NCBI RefSeq assembly: GCF_010500245.1
Contig: NZ_JAAGOX010000007.1
Span: forward strand, 1 to 64,000
Length of the DNA: 64,000 nt
Source of the DNA: Ruegeria sp. PrR005
GTDB lineage: Bacteria; Pseudomonadota; Alphaproteobacteria; Rhodobacterales; Rhodobacteraceae
Direction: 5' to 3'
Shown: positions 1 through 9,113 of the stretch, one piece after another
Layout of the letters: each line of letters opens with the position of its first letter
Numbering within the stretch: position 1 is the first letter of the stretch
Position numbers and translations under genes: made by a program
Notes under the pieces: generated by a model
The model's database searches: none
Told to the model about the DNA's origin: nothing
What the model saw: the letters and a program-made list of their open reading frames with translations, nothing else

Positions 1-360
1 GCGGGCGACGACTTCGTCAACGGCGGGTTCGGGCACGACCGGATCAACGGCGGCACGGGCGCGGACAAGTTCTTCCATGTCGGCGCCAGCGGTCACGGCT
101 CGGACTGGGTGCAGGATTACAGTTCGGCCGAGGGCGACGTTCTGCTGTTCGGCATCGGATCGGCCACCCGCGACCAGTTCCAGGTCAACTTTGCCCATAC
201 CGAAAACGCCGAAGGCGAACGTGCCGGGGACGATGCCGTCTCCGAGGCCTTTGTGATCTATCGCCCGACAGGCCAGATCATGTGGGCGCTGGTCGATGGC
301 GAGGGACAGAGCTCGATCAACCTCAAGATCGGCGGCGACATGTTCGATCTCCTGGCCTGA
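1..360 (+). CDS. RTX-type calcium-binding secreted protein, C-terminal end only
   Basis: The reading frame is open from base 1 and ends at TGA 358-360, so only the last 119 residues are here. They begin in glycine/aspartate-rich RTX repeats (AGDDFVNGGFGHDRINGG) and continue into a conserved C-terminal cassette with the landmarks GHGSDWVQDY, EGDVLLFG, GERAGDD, EAFVIY and PTGQIMWALVDG. The same cassette ends the genes at 499 and 3997. RTX proteins usually leave the cell by a type I secretion system reading a C-terminal signal, and this cassette sits where that signal would be. No transporter for it is visible here. The N-terminal part and function lie outside the window. Confidence 0.85.
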   Translation, partial: AGDDFVNGGFGHDRINGGTGADKFFHVGASGHGSDWVQDYSSAEGDVLLFGIGSATRDQFQVNFAHTENAEGERAGDDAVSEAFVIYRPTGQIMWALVDGEGQSSINLKIGGDMFDLLA

Positions 361-421
361 TCCTTTCGGGGCGGAGCAAGACCCACGCCCCGGGTATCCA
401 TGCGGGGATTACTCCCGTTCC

Positions 422-447
422 GTACCACCCGATTTGTCGGGTGGTAC
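422..447 (+). terminator. Perfect hairpin between two RTX genes
   Basis: GTACCACCCGA and TCGGGTGGTAC form an 11-bp perfect stem around a TTTG loop, 62 bases after the stop of the upstream RTX gene and 51 bases before the next start. No clear T-run follows, so it is not a textbook intrinsic terminator. It may terminate with a factor, protect an mRNA end, or be a protein-binding palindrome. Confidence 0.45.
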
Positions 448-498
448 ATTGATTTGAAACGATCATTGGTGGCAATCCAAACTGTGGGATGAAATTTC

Positions 499-2727
499 AT
501 GGCAACCGGTTTTGCAGGTACGGTTTTTCTCGGCCCCGAGGGGTTGTCGCAATTCGGGCGCAAGGTCCGCTCGGTCGGAGACCTGAACAATGACGGCATC
601 GCCGATCTGGCGATCGCGGCTCCGGCGGCTGGCAATGGCTATGCCGGGCCGGGGGACAATGTCGACCAGGCCGGGATCGTCTACGTGGTCTACGGGCGGT
701 CGGGCGATCTGGACCCCGGTTACGATTTCGCCTTCGATGGCGGCCTGACCCCGGACGGCGTGTTTTTCTCGGTAATCGAAGGGGATCTGGCCAATGGCCG
801 GCTGGGCGAAGCGCTGAATGCGGCCGGCGATATCGACGGCGACGGTATCAGCGACCTGGTGGTGGGCTCGGACCGCTATGGCGATGGCGGCGCGGCCTTT
901 GTGATCTTTGGCCAGGAGGGCGGGCTGGCGCCCCGCACGGTGACGGGCAACCTCGATGCCGCGGCAGGAATAAGCCTGCCGGGCCCCACGGGGGTCCAGT
1001 TCGCGCTCGAGGCCGAGGGGATCGGCGATTTCAACGGCGACGGGCAGGACGATCTCTACATCTCCAGCCAGAACGACAATCAGGTGCTCATCCGCTTTGG
1101 AACCGGCAGTGGTCTGGGTGACACGCTGACCCTCACCGGAACGGATGCGCGCGGAGCGCCGGTGGGTGACCTGAATGGCGACGGGCTGGGCGATATCGCG
1201 ATCAAGACGCAAAGCGGCGCGGCCATGCTGGTCGTCTTTGGAGACAGCAGCTGGACCAGTGGCACCCGGCATGTGGACAGCATCGTTCCCGATGGCAGCA
1301 ACGGGTTCACCTTCGCCAGCGGCTCGCCCTGGGTGACCGAGGGGCTGGGGGATGTGAATGGCGACGGGCTGGGCGACATGCTGGTGCTGAACACCGCTGG
1401 CGCGGCCTTTGTGATCTTTGGCTCGGACAGCGGCTTTCCGACCACGTTCTTCCCGACCGCTCTTGACGGCAGCAATGGCATGCGGCTCACCGGGGCGGGT
1501 GTGTCCTTCCAGATCGGCGGGGTCGGGGACATCAACGGTGACGGGATCCGCGATTTTGTCCTGGGCAATCAGAACGGCGGCACTGGCACCGCCTATATCG
1601 TGTTCGGACAGAGCGCGGGCCATCCGGCCGAACTGGACCTGACCACACTGGACGGGACCAACGGCTACCGGTTGCAGGGGGTCAATACCAACGACAACCT
1701 TGCCGGCGGGCAGCTGGGCGATTTCAACAATGACGGGTTCGCCGACCTGATCGCGGGGGCGGCCCGGTTCGACGGTCCGGCCGGATCGGGCGGCATCCTG
1801 AACTGGGATGTGGGCGGAGCCTTCATCGTCTATGGCGGCCCCGAGAGGCTGCGGGCCTTCGACGCGGCGGACGGCGCGGCAGACGGGCAGCTATCCCTGT
1901 CCCAGATCGGAACCGAGCTCAGCTTCGAAGAACCTGATCCGGTACCCATCGGCACCGGCGGTGGCGGTGGGTCTGAACCGATCGAGGGCACGGTCGAGGC
2001 CGAGGCTCTGACCGGAACAGCGGGCGACGACACCATTCTGGGTTTTGGCGGCAACGACCGGCTGCTGGGCGAGGCGGGCAACGACAGTCTTGACGGCGGC
2101 ACCGGAGCCGACACGCTCAATGGCGGAGATGGCGACGACACGATCATCGGAGGCCCTGCCGCCGACGACCTGCGCGACGTAATCTATGCCGGCGAAGGCA
2201 ATGACTCGGTCGATGCAGGTGCGGGTAACGACCTGATCTTTGGTCAGGGTGGTAACGATACCATCGCCGGTGGCTTTGGAGTGGACGAGATCCAGGGCCA
2301 GGACGGTGACGATGTGATCACCGGGTCCAGTTTTTCCGACCTCGTCTTTGGTGGTGCGGGCGACGATTTCGTTAACGGCGGCTTTGGCCACGACCGGATC
2401 AATGGCGGCACCGGGGCCGACAAGTTCTTCCACATCGGTGTTGCGGGCCATGGTTCGGACTGGGTACAGGACTATAACGCGGCCGAGGGCGATGTGCTGC
2501 TCTTTGGAAACGCACTTGCCCGCGCCTCCGACTTCCAGGTGAATTTCGCGCACACGGAAAGCGCCGAGGGCGAGCGGGCCGGCGACGACGATGTGCAGGA
2601 GGCCTTTGTGATCTATCGCCCGACGGGCCAGATCATGTGGGCGCTGGTGGATGGCTCGGGGCAGGACAGCATCAACCTTCAGATCGGGTCGGATGCGGTT
2701 GGCCTCACGGTCGATCTTCTGGCGTGA
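499..2727 (+). CDS. Secreted FG-GAP beta-propeller protein with RTX C-terminus
   Basis: 742 residues. Roughly residues 1-455 carry seven regularly spaced calcium-loop motifs of FG-GAP (integrin alpha-like) type: DLNNDGIADL, DIDGDGISDL, DFNGDGQDDL, DLNGDGLGDI, DVNGDGLGDM, DINGDGIRDF and DFNNDGFADL. That is the number expected for a seven-bladed propeller. A Gly-rich linker (GTGGGGGSEP) leads to RTX nonapeptides (GGNDRLLGEAGNDSLDGG) and then the C-terminal cassette shared with the genes at 1 and 3997. There is no N-terminal signal peptide, as expected for type I secretion. The start is ATG 499 with only a weak ribosome-binding site. It is probably a cell-surface or matrix adhesin; the ligand cannot be told. 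Confidence 0.88.
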   Translation: MATGFAGTVFLGPEGLSQFGRKVRSVGDLNNDGIADLAIAAPAAGNGYAGPGDNVDQAGIVYVVYGRSGDLDPGYDFAFDGGLTPDGVFFSVIEGDLANGRLGEALNAAGDIDGDGISDLVVGSDRYGDGGAAFVIFGQEGGLAPRTVTGNLDAAAGISLPGPTGVQFALEAEGIGDFNGDGQDDLYISSQNDNQVLIRFGTGSGLGDTLTLTGTDARGAPVGDLNGDGLGDIAIKTQSGAAMLVVFGDSSWTSGTRHVDSIVPDGSNGFTFASGSPWVTEGLGDVNGDGLGDMLVLNTAGAAFVIFGSDSGFPTTFFPTALDGSNGMRLTGAGVSFQIGGVGDINGDGIRDFVLGNQNGGTGTAYIVFGQSAGHPAELDLTTLDGTNGYRLQGVNTNDNLAGGQLGDFNNDGFADLIAGAARFDGPAGSGGILNWDVGGAFIVYGGPERLRAFDAADGAADGQLSLSQIGTELSFEEPDPVPIGTGGGGGSEPIEGTVEAEALTGTAGDDTILGFGGNDRLLGEAGNDSLDGGTGADTLNGGDGDDTIIGGPAADDLRDVIYAGEGNDSVDAGAGNDLIFGQGGNDTIAGGFGVDEIQGQDGDDVITGSSFSDLVFGGAGDDFVNGGFGHDRINGGTGADKFFHIGVAGHGSDWVQDYNAAEGDVLLFGNALARASDFQVNFAHTESAEGERAGDDDVQEAFVIYRPTGQIMWALVDGSGQDSINLQIGSDAVGLTVDLLA

Positions 2728-2968
2728 TCCGGAAACGGCACGAGACAGTCGCGCCGCAAGACGAGCCGCAGGCCGGGATCTGCATGCCAAAACACGCCGC
2801 GGGCTTGATCATTGAACTGGCCTGCGGCTTCGCCTATGCACGGGGCAAGGGGCCGCGCGCAGGATTTTCCCAAGGATTTGAAACGACAGGGCACAAGTCC
2901 GGGTTGGCGCGAACACGCGTTCCGGAGGGATCGGCCGGTCGAACACCCCGAAGAAAGAGGATGACCAG

Positions 2969-3838
2969 TTGGGATTGAGAAATTTGTTCAGGCGGGCACC
3001 CCGGCCCAGGATTGCGGTTGCGGCCATTTTCAAAAACGAGGGCCCCTATGTTCTGGAATGGGTGGCGCATTACCGGCTGCTGGGCTTTGACCGCATCATC
3101 GTGGCCGACAACAATTCCACCGACGAGACGACGGATATCCTGAAGAAGCTGGATGCCGCCGGGATTGTCACCCATCTCCCCTTTCCCGGAGAACCCGGAA
3201 AGCCGCCGCAGATCTGGTCCTACCTCAGGATGTTTCTCGATCACGGCAACAGCGTCGACTGGATGGCCTTCGTGGATGCGGACGAGTTCATCGAACCGGT
3301 CCCCGGCACCCCCGGGCTGAGCGACTGGCTGGCCGCCTTGCCCGCCGATGTCGGCGCGGTCGCCCTGAACTGGAAAGTGCACGGCTCGGCGGGGCGCAAG
3401 GCCCCGGGTGAGGGGCTGGTGCTGGAACGTTTTCCGACACGGGCGCGCGACGAACGGGGCATCAACGCAATTTTCAAGTCGATCTGCCGGTGTTCCGCAT
3501 TCGACAAACCGATCAACGCACATTTTTTCAAGCTGAACCCCGGTTATCGCTATGTCGATAGTTCCGGTCAGAATCTAGCCAGAGCGGAAAAAACAGGCTT
3601 GTCGGTCAAACCGGTTTTTAAATCGTTCTTCGTACGCCACTACATCACAAAATCCGAGGAAGAGTTCCGGAACCGCAAGGCCTCCCGCGGCAGAGCCAGC
3701 CGAACCGACATGGGCTACGCAGATGATTTCTTCAAGGCAGTGGACCATAACGAACTGTCAGACCCGGTAGATCCGCGCTGGGTGGCCCGGGTAAAGAAGG
3801 AAATCGGCCAGCTCCAGCGCCGTATTTCCAGGCATTGA
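2969..3838 (+). CDS. Glycosyltransferase family 2-like protein (Glyco_tranf_2_4 type)
   Basis: 289 residues. The N-terminal half resembles the short GT-A proteins of the Glyco_tranf_2_4 type: VAAIFKNEGPYVLEWVAHY, then DNNSTDETTDIL, then the DxD-like FVDADEFIEP expected to hold the metal and sugar nucleotide. It would transfer a sugar in the cytoplasm; donor and acceptor are unknown. The only start that fits is TTG 2969, with AAGAGG eight bases upstream. The ATG at 2961 runs straight into a stop. It lies alone between two RTX genes on the same strand, so it may glycosylate a surface product rather than belong to the main polysaccharide operons. That last point is inference. Confidence 0.82.
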   Translation: MGLRNLFRRAPRPRIAVAAIFKNEGPYVLEWVAHYRLLGFDRIIVADNNSTDETTDILKKLDAAGIVTHLPFPGEPGKPPQIWSYLRMFLDHGNSVDWMAFVDADEFIEPVPGTPGLSDWLAALPADVGAVALNWKVHGSAGRKAPGEGLVLERFPTRARDERGINAIFKSICRCSAFDKPINAHFFKLNPGYRYVDSSGQNLARAEKTGLSVKPVFKSFFVRHYITKSEEEFRNRKASRGRASRTDMGYADDFFKAVDHNELSDPVDPRWVARVKKEIGQLQRRISRH

Positions 3839-3908
3839 GAGCAGCCGTCTCTGACCGGCTGGAGAGGTGGCGGGCATTGTGATTTTCAATCCTGGTATTT
3901 TTTGCCTA

Positions 3909-3954
3909 TTTGTCGCCCGATTTCGCATTAGTTTGTCGCCCGATTTCGCATTAG
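3909..3954. repeat. Perfect 23-bp tandem duplication upstream of the large RTX gene
   Basis: Positions 3909-3931 and 3932-3954 are identical over all 23 bases (each begins TTTGTCGCCC and ends TTTCGCATTAG). They abut without spacer and end 42 bases before the ATG of the 1404-residue RTX gene. The period is near two helical turns, so this could be a doubled regulator site. It could also be a simple recent slippage duplication in the leader. Confidence 0.9.
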
Positions 3955-3996
3955 ACTGCCGAGAGGCCAGAACATTACATTGCATTGAGGATAAAC

Positions 3997-6900
3997 ATGG
4001 CAACGTTGAACGGTGACAATGGCAACAATGACCTTCTCGGCACCAACAATAACGATACCCTCAACGGTCTGGGCGGCAACGACACGCTGACCGGCCTGGC
4101 CGGCAACGATCTGCTTTCCGGGGGGGCTGGCAACGATTTCCTGATCGGGCGCGAGGGCAACGATACGCTCGACGGCGGCGCTGGAACCGACGAGGTTCTC
4201 TATTACCGGGAGATCGGGGGGCAAGGGGTCACCGTCAATCTCGAAACCGGCGAGGCCACGGATACCTATGGAAACAACGACCGGCTGATCGGAATCGAGC
4301 GGGTCTACGGCACCAGCCACAATGACGTGCTGATCGGGCGGAACGGGGCGGGCGACCTGCTAATCGGGCGCAGCGGCAATGACAGGATCGACGGGGCGGG
4401 CGGCAATGACACGCTGGTGGGCGGTGCGGGCCGCGACGCGCTGATCGGCGGCAGTGGCAACGACATCGTGGCCTATTCGATGGAATCCGGCAGCAGTGGC
4501 GTGCGCGTCGACCTGCTGGCAGGCACCGCGACCGATACATTCGGCAATGCCGACACGCTCACCTCGATCGAATATGTGATCGGCACCAACCGCAACGACA
4601 TCCTGCTGGGCAGCAATACCGACGGTGACCGCCTGTTCGGTCGCGACGGCGATGATTTCATCGACGGCCGCGACGGCAACAACCTGATCTTTACCGGGGG
4701 CGGCGATGATCAGATCGTTGTCGGGACGACCCAGGTCGATGCCCGCGATACCGTGGTGATCGAGGGGCGCGGCAACAAGGTAATCACCGGTACTGGCGCT
4801 GCAGGCACCCGTTATGCCCATCACCTGGTCTTTGACAATGACAGCGGGGTCACCGTGAACCTCGCCACCGGCATCGCCACCGCCACCGGGCTGCGGGTCG
4901 ATTTTTCCGCGGCGCTGTTCTTCCTCGAGGTCAACGGCACCTCGTATGACGATCACCTGATCGGCGGCAACCCACGCCACGACTACTTGGAATGGCTGAG
5001 CGGCAACCGCGGTAACGATACGATCGACGGCGGCGGCGGTCGCAGCAACACGGTCATCTATGATGACGAGGTCACGATCGGATCCTTCAACCATGAACTG
5101 GGCCGGCAGGAATTCGGCAACCGCGGCGTGGTGGTGGACCTGGGCGCCGGCACCGCGACGGACACGTTCGGCGATACCGACACCCTGATCAATATCCACG
5201 ATATCCGTGCCACCGGCTTTGGTGACCGGCTGGTCGGCAGTGCCGACAACAACCGGTTCTGGGGCTTGGGCGGGGCCGATACGATCGACGGCCGGGATGG
5301 CACCGACAGCGTGCATTACAGCGATGACACGCTGGCTGGCGGGACGGCGGGCGTGGTGCTGAACCTGGCGACAGGAACCGCCACGGACGGTTTCGGGAAC
5401 ACCGACCGGCTGATCAACATCGAGGATGCTTTCGGCTCGGGCAGCAACGACAATTTCACCGGCAACGCGGTCAGCAACCGGCTCGAAGGCCTGGAGGGCG
5501 ACGATACGCTGGATGGCGGTTTCGGCAATGACATCCTGCTGGGCGGGCAGGGCAATGACCATGTGATCGGCGGCGGCAATGATGACGAGATCTGGGGTAA
5601 TGCGGGTAACGACACGCTGGATGGCGGCGCGGGGGCGGGCGACCTGGTGCAGTATCGCGATGCCACGGCCGCAGTGACCATCAACCTGGAGACCGGCAGC
5701 GGTTCGGACGGGCTGGGCGGCACCGACACGATCCTGAATGTCGAAAACGTGCACGGCTCGGACCTGGGCGACCGCCTGACCGGCAATGGCACCATCAACC
5801 GGCTGTCCGGCTTCGAAGGGAATGACACGATCAGCGGCGGCGGCGGCAATGACATCCTGCTGGGCGGCAATGGCAGTGACAGCATCCTGGGCGGCGATGG
5901 CAATGACGAGATCTGGGGCGAGGCCGGCGCCGACACGATCGACGGCGGCGCAGGGGCGGGCGACCTGATCCGCTATCGCAACTCGGCCTCGGGGATCCGC
6001 GCCGACCTGCTGGCCGGTACGGTGCGGGACGGGTTTGGCGAGACCGACCGGGTTTCCAATGTCGAGCAGGTTCATGGCTCGGATTTCAACGATTTCCTGC
6101 AAGGCTCGGACGCGGCCAATACCTTGCTGGGCTTCGAGGGTGCCGACACGCTGGCCGGCGCCGGCGGCGACGATGTGCTGTCGGGCGGCAATGGCGGCGA
6201 CAGCTATGTCTTCTATGCCGGGGACCGGATCGACACGATCAACGACCTGGGCGCCAATGCGGGTGGCGACGACACCGTCTATGTCATGAGTTACCGGTCC
6301 GAGAACGCCAACGTGGTGCTGGCCAACCCGGCCGACCCCAACAACAAGGCGGTGGTGCTGAATTTCGGCAGCGACCGGGTGGTGATGGCCAATACACGGG
6401 ACATCGGCGCCACGGGCGCGATCGAGCGGATCGTGTTCGGCGATGGCGAGATCTGGACCCAGGCAGACCTGGTGGCCCGGATCGGACAGATCCTGATCCC
6501 GGCCTCGACCACGGCGACCGGGGGCGGCGACTCGCTGGGCGGCACCCGGAACGCCGATACCATTTCGGGGCTGGGTGGTGACGATATCGTCACCGCACTG
6601 GAAGGCAATGACAGCATCGACGGCGGATCCGGCAACGACACGTTGCACGGCGGGGCGGGCGATGACACGCTCAAGGGCGGCAGCGGCAATGACCGGATGT
6701 CGGGCGGCGACGGCGCCGACAGGTTCATCGTCACCCTGGGCATGGGTCAGGACACGGTCACCGATTTCGACGCCGCCACCGACGTGCTGGACCTGAGCGC
6801 GCTCAGTGCGGCCGAGCGCGCCGCCATCGTGATCAGCACCGATGGTGCCGGCAACGCGGTGCACAGGCTGGGGGATGGCTCCTCGATCACCCTGGTGCCG

Positions 6901-8211
6901 ACCCCGGAGAACCATCAGCCGACCGGCGCGGTGACGATCACCGGCACGGTCCGGCAGAATGCCACCCTGACCGCGCAGACCTCCACTCTGTCCGATTTCG
7001 ACGGGCTGGGCACCCTGAGGTACCAGTGGCTGCGGGACGGGGTTGCGATCGACGGCGCCACCGCCAGCACGCGCGTGCTGACCCAGGAGGATGTCGACGC
7101 CCGGCTGTCGGTGGTGATCAGCTATACCGATGGGCGCGGCACCGCGGAAAGCGTGACCAGTTCCGAGACCACGGTGGTGGAAAATGTCAACGATGCGCCT
7201 GTCGGCTCCCCGGTGATCGAGGGCACGGCCCGCGAAGGCAACCTGCTGACCGTGAACACGGGCACGATCCGCGATACCGACGGGCTGGGCAGTTTCAGCT
7301 ACCTGTGGCTGCGCGATGGCAACCCGATCGACGGTGCCACCGGCGACAGCCATGTGCTGGGTCCGGACGATGTAGGCAGCACCATGCGCGTCCGGGTCAG
7401 CTATACCGACGGGCAGGGCACCGCCGAGACCCTGAACAGCACCGCGACCTCTGTCATCGCCGGATCGGCCCTGACCCTGATCGGCACGCCCGGCAACGAC
7501 GTGCTGACCGGGAATGGCGGCAACGACACGTTGCGGGGGCTGGACGGCGCCGACCGTCTGGTCGCGCTCGAAGGCGATGACAGCCTGGAAGGTGGCGACG
7601 GCGCCGATATTCTCAACGGGGGCGACGGCAACGACACGATCATCGGCGGCAACACCGAGGATGACGTGCGCGACGTGATCTATGCCGGCGAGGGCGATGA
7701 CAACGTCGATGCCGGGTATGGTAACGACCTAGTTTATGGCCAGGGCGGCAACGACACCATTGCCGGTGGCTTCGGAGTAGACGAGATCCAGGGCCAGGAG
7801 GGCGATGACGTGATCACCGGGTCCAGTTTTTCCGACCTCGTCTATGGCGGTGCGGGCGACGACTTTGTCAACGGCGGCTTTGGCCATGACCGCATCAACG
7901 GCGGCAGCGGCGCCGACAAGTTCTTTCACGTGGGCGCCGCGGGTCACGGTTCGGACTGGGTGCAGGATTACGCGGCCGCCGAGGGCGACGTGCTGCTCTT
8001 TGGCATCGCAACAGCCACCCGCGCCGATTTCCAGGTGAATTTCAACCACACGGAAAATGCCGAAGGCGAGCGCGCTGGCGACGATGCGGTCAAGGAAGCC
8101 TTTGTCATCTACAAGCCCACCGGCCAGATCATGTGGGCGCTGGTCGATGGCGAAGGGCAATCCGCGATCAACCTTCAGATCGGATCGGACGTGTTCGAAC
8201 TTTTGAGCTGA
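3997..8211 (+). CDS. Large RTX protein with a duplicated Ig-like module
   Basis: 1404 residues from ATG 3997, which has GAGGA five bases upstream; the in-frame TTG at 3985 overlaps that site and is not used. The N-terminal ~970 residues are blocks of RTX nonapeptides (GGxGxDxLx) alternating with a repeated segment of the type VTVNLETGEATDTYGN followed by NVE/IE..GS..ND. Residues ~972-1158 hold two tandem Ig/cadherin-like modules with matching landmarks (LRYQWLRDG and FSYLWLRDG; VVISYTDGRGTAES and VRVSYTDGQGTAET). The last ~245 residues are the RTX and terminal cassette shared with the genes at 1 and 499. There is no Sec signal, consistent with type I secretion. Likely a calcium-dependent surface or matrix protein; a catalytic domain was not recognised. 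Confidence 0.9.
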   Translation: MATLNGDNGNNDLLGTNNNDTLNGLGGNDTLTGLAGNDLLSGGAGNDFLIGREGNDTLDGGAGTDEVLYYREIGGQGVTVNLETGEATDTYGNNDRLIGIERVYGTSHNDVLIGRNGAGDLLIGRSGNDRIDGAGGNDTLVGGAGRDALIGGSGNDIVAYSMESGSSGVRVDLLAGTATDTFGNADTLTSIEYVIGTNRNDILLGSNTDGDRLFGRDGDDFIDGRDGNNLIFTGGGDDQIVVGTTQVDARDTVVIEGRGNKVITGTGAAGTRYAHHLVFDNDSGVTVNLATGIATATGLRVDFSAALFFLEVNGTSYDDHLIGGNPRHDYLEWLSGNRGNDTIDGGGGRSNTVIYDDEVTIGSFNHELGRQEFGNRGVVVDLGAGTATDTFGDTDTLINIHDIRATGFGDRLVGSADNNRFWGLGGADTIDGRDGTDSVHYSDDTLAGGTAGVVLNLATGTATDGFGNTDRLINIEDAFGSGSNDNFTGNAVSNRLEGLEGDDTLDGGFGNDILLGGQGNDHVIGGGNDDEIWGNAGNDTLDGGAGAGDLVQYRDATAAVTINLETGSGSDGLGGTDTILNVENVHGSDLGDRLTGNGTINRLSGFEGNDTISGGGGNDILLGGNGSDSILGGDGNDEIWGEAGADTIDGGAGAGDLIRYRNSASGIRADLLAGTVRDGFGETDRVSNVEQVHGSDFNDFLQGSDAANTLLGFEGADTLAGAGGDDVLSGGNGGDSYVFYAGDRIDTINDLGANAGGDDTVYVMSYRSENANVVLANPADPNNKAVVLNFGSDRVVMANTRDIGATGAIERIVFGDGEIWTQADLVARIGQILIPASTTATGGGDSLGGTRNADTISGLGGDDIVTALEGNDSIDGGSGNDTLHGGAGDDTLKGGSGNDRMSGGDGADRFIVTLGMGQDTVTDFDAATDVLDLSALSAAERAAIVISTDGAGNAVHRLGDGSSITLVPTPENHQPTGAVTITGTVRQNATLTAQTSTLSDFDGLGTLRYQWLRDGVAIDGATASTRVLTQEDVDARLSVVISYTDGRGTAESVTSSETTVVENVNDAPVGSPVIEGTAREGNLLTVNTGTIRDTDGLGSFSYLWLRDGNPIDGATGDSHVLGPDDVGSTMRVRVSYTDGQGTAETLNSTATSVIAGSALTLIGTPGNDVLTGNGGNDTLRGLDGADRLVALEGDDSLEGGDGADILNGGDGNDTIIGGNTEDDVRDVIYAGEGDDNVDAGYGNDLVYGQGGNDTIAGGFGVDEIQGQEGDDVITGSSFSDLVYGGAGDDFVNGGFGHDRINGGSGADKFFHVGAAGHGSDWVQDYAAAEGDVLLFGIATATRADFQVNFNHTENAEGERAGDDAVKEAFVIYKPTGQIMWALVDGEGQSAINLQIGSDVFELLS

Positions 8212-8422
8212 GCCTTGTCGGGGGGTGAATCGCCACCCGAACGCTCCATGGCGATGCTCGGACGCCCATCGTGAGACCCCTAGGACAAAATGTGCAAACA
8301 TTGGCCATATCCTGCCAACGTCTTTCTTCCATCTTTCGCTTATAGATCATCGCGCTGTATTGCGTTTTGCGGGATATGTGGTTTTTCTCACCATTTTGGG
8401 TGCATGTCGAGCGATACGGTTG

Positions 8423-9100
8423 CTAGGATTTCCGCGCGAGGTTCTGCTGGCGCATCATCTCGAAGTGATAGGCAATCGCGTCGCCTACATCGTCGAAGTA
8501 ATGCAGTCGCCCGTCCACCAGGACGGCGCCGGCTTCACACATCTGCCGCATCATCGGCGGCGCATGGGTGACCACGATGGCACCTGCGTTGCGCATACGC
8601 TCCTTGAACAGGGCCTGGGCCTTGACCTTGAATATCTCGTCGCCCACCGAAGTCACTTCGTCCACCAGATAGGTGTCGAAGGGGATGCCCATCGACACCC
8701 CAAAGCCCAACCGCGCCCGCATGCCCGAGGAATAGGTGCGGACCGGCTGATGAAAATGTATGCCCAGTTCGGCAAAACTTTCGACGAAGTAGAGCAGTTC
8801 CTCGGTATCCACCCCATAGACCCGGGCAATGAACCGCACATTCTGCGACCCGGTAAGGTCCTGGTGGAACCCGCCTGCCAACCCCACTGGCCAGGAGATG
8901 GTTCCCGTGGTCCGGATACGCCCCGAATCCGGCTCGATGGATCCCGCAATCATCCGCAACAGGGTCGATTTTCCGGCCCCGTTCCGGCCCAGCAGCCCCA
9001 CCGACACCCCCGAGGGAAAGGTGAGGTTGAGATTGTCGGCGACCACCTTCTGCTCGCCGCGGAAATGGAACGCCTTGTTGAGGTTCTCGAGACGGATCAT
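8423..9100 (-). CDS. kpsT: Polysaccharide ABC exporter, ATP-binding subunit (KpsT-like)
   Basis: 225 residues. Walker A is GRNGAGKS at residues 38-45, the ABC signature is the degenerate SSGMRAR at ~123-129 typical of polysaccharide exporters, and Walker B is YLVDEV at ~144-149. The short length and absence of an extended C-terminal carbohydrate-binding domain fit the KpsT/CtrD/BexA branch of ABC-2 exporters. It would power export of a lipid-linked polysaccharide with the permease at 10421. It lies 13 bases downstream of the KpsE-like gene on the same strand. The permease is on the opposite strand, an unusual split of this transporter. The 211 bases between this gene and the RTX gene contain nothing I can name. 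Confidence 0.9.
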   Translation of the reverse strand: MIRLENLNKAFHFRGEQKVVADNLNLTFPSGVSVGLLGRNGAGKSTLLRMIAGSIEPDSGRIRTTGTISWPVGLAGGFHQDLTGSQNVRFIARVYGVDTEELLYFVESFAELGIHFHQPVRTYSSGMRARLGFGVSMGIPFDTYLVDEVTSVGDEIFKVKAQALFKERMRNAGAIVVTHAPPMMRQMCEAGAVLVDGRLHYFDDVGDAIAYHFEMMRQQNLARKS

Positions 9101-9113
9101 CGCTCGGGCCCAC

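Noticed and set aside
3985-3996. TTG 3985 as start of the large RTX protein
   Set aside because: It overlaps the GAGGA ribosome-binding site that serves ATG 3997 and has no site of its own.
4360-7353. Long minus-strand reading frame (997 codons) inside the large RTX gene
   Set aside because: It mirrors the GC-rich, repetitive RTX codons of the plus strand, with no domain, signal or ribosome-binding site. Similar mirror frames occur in the other RTX genes.
4000-8000. Short regular DNA repeats resembling a repeat array
   Set aside because: They are codons of RTX nonapeptides in one long open frame, not a CRISPR array or a DNA-level repeat.
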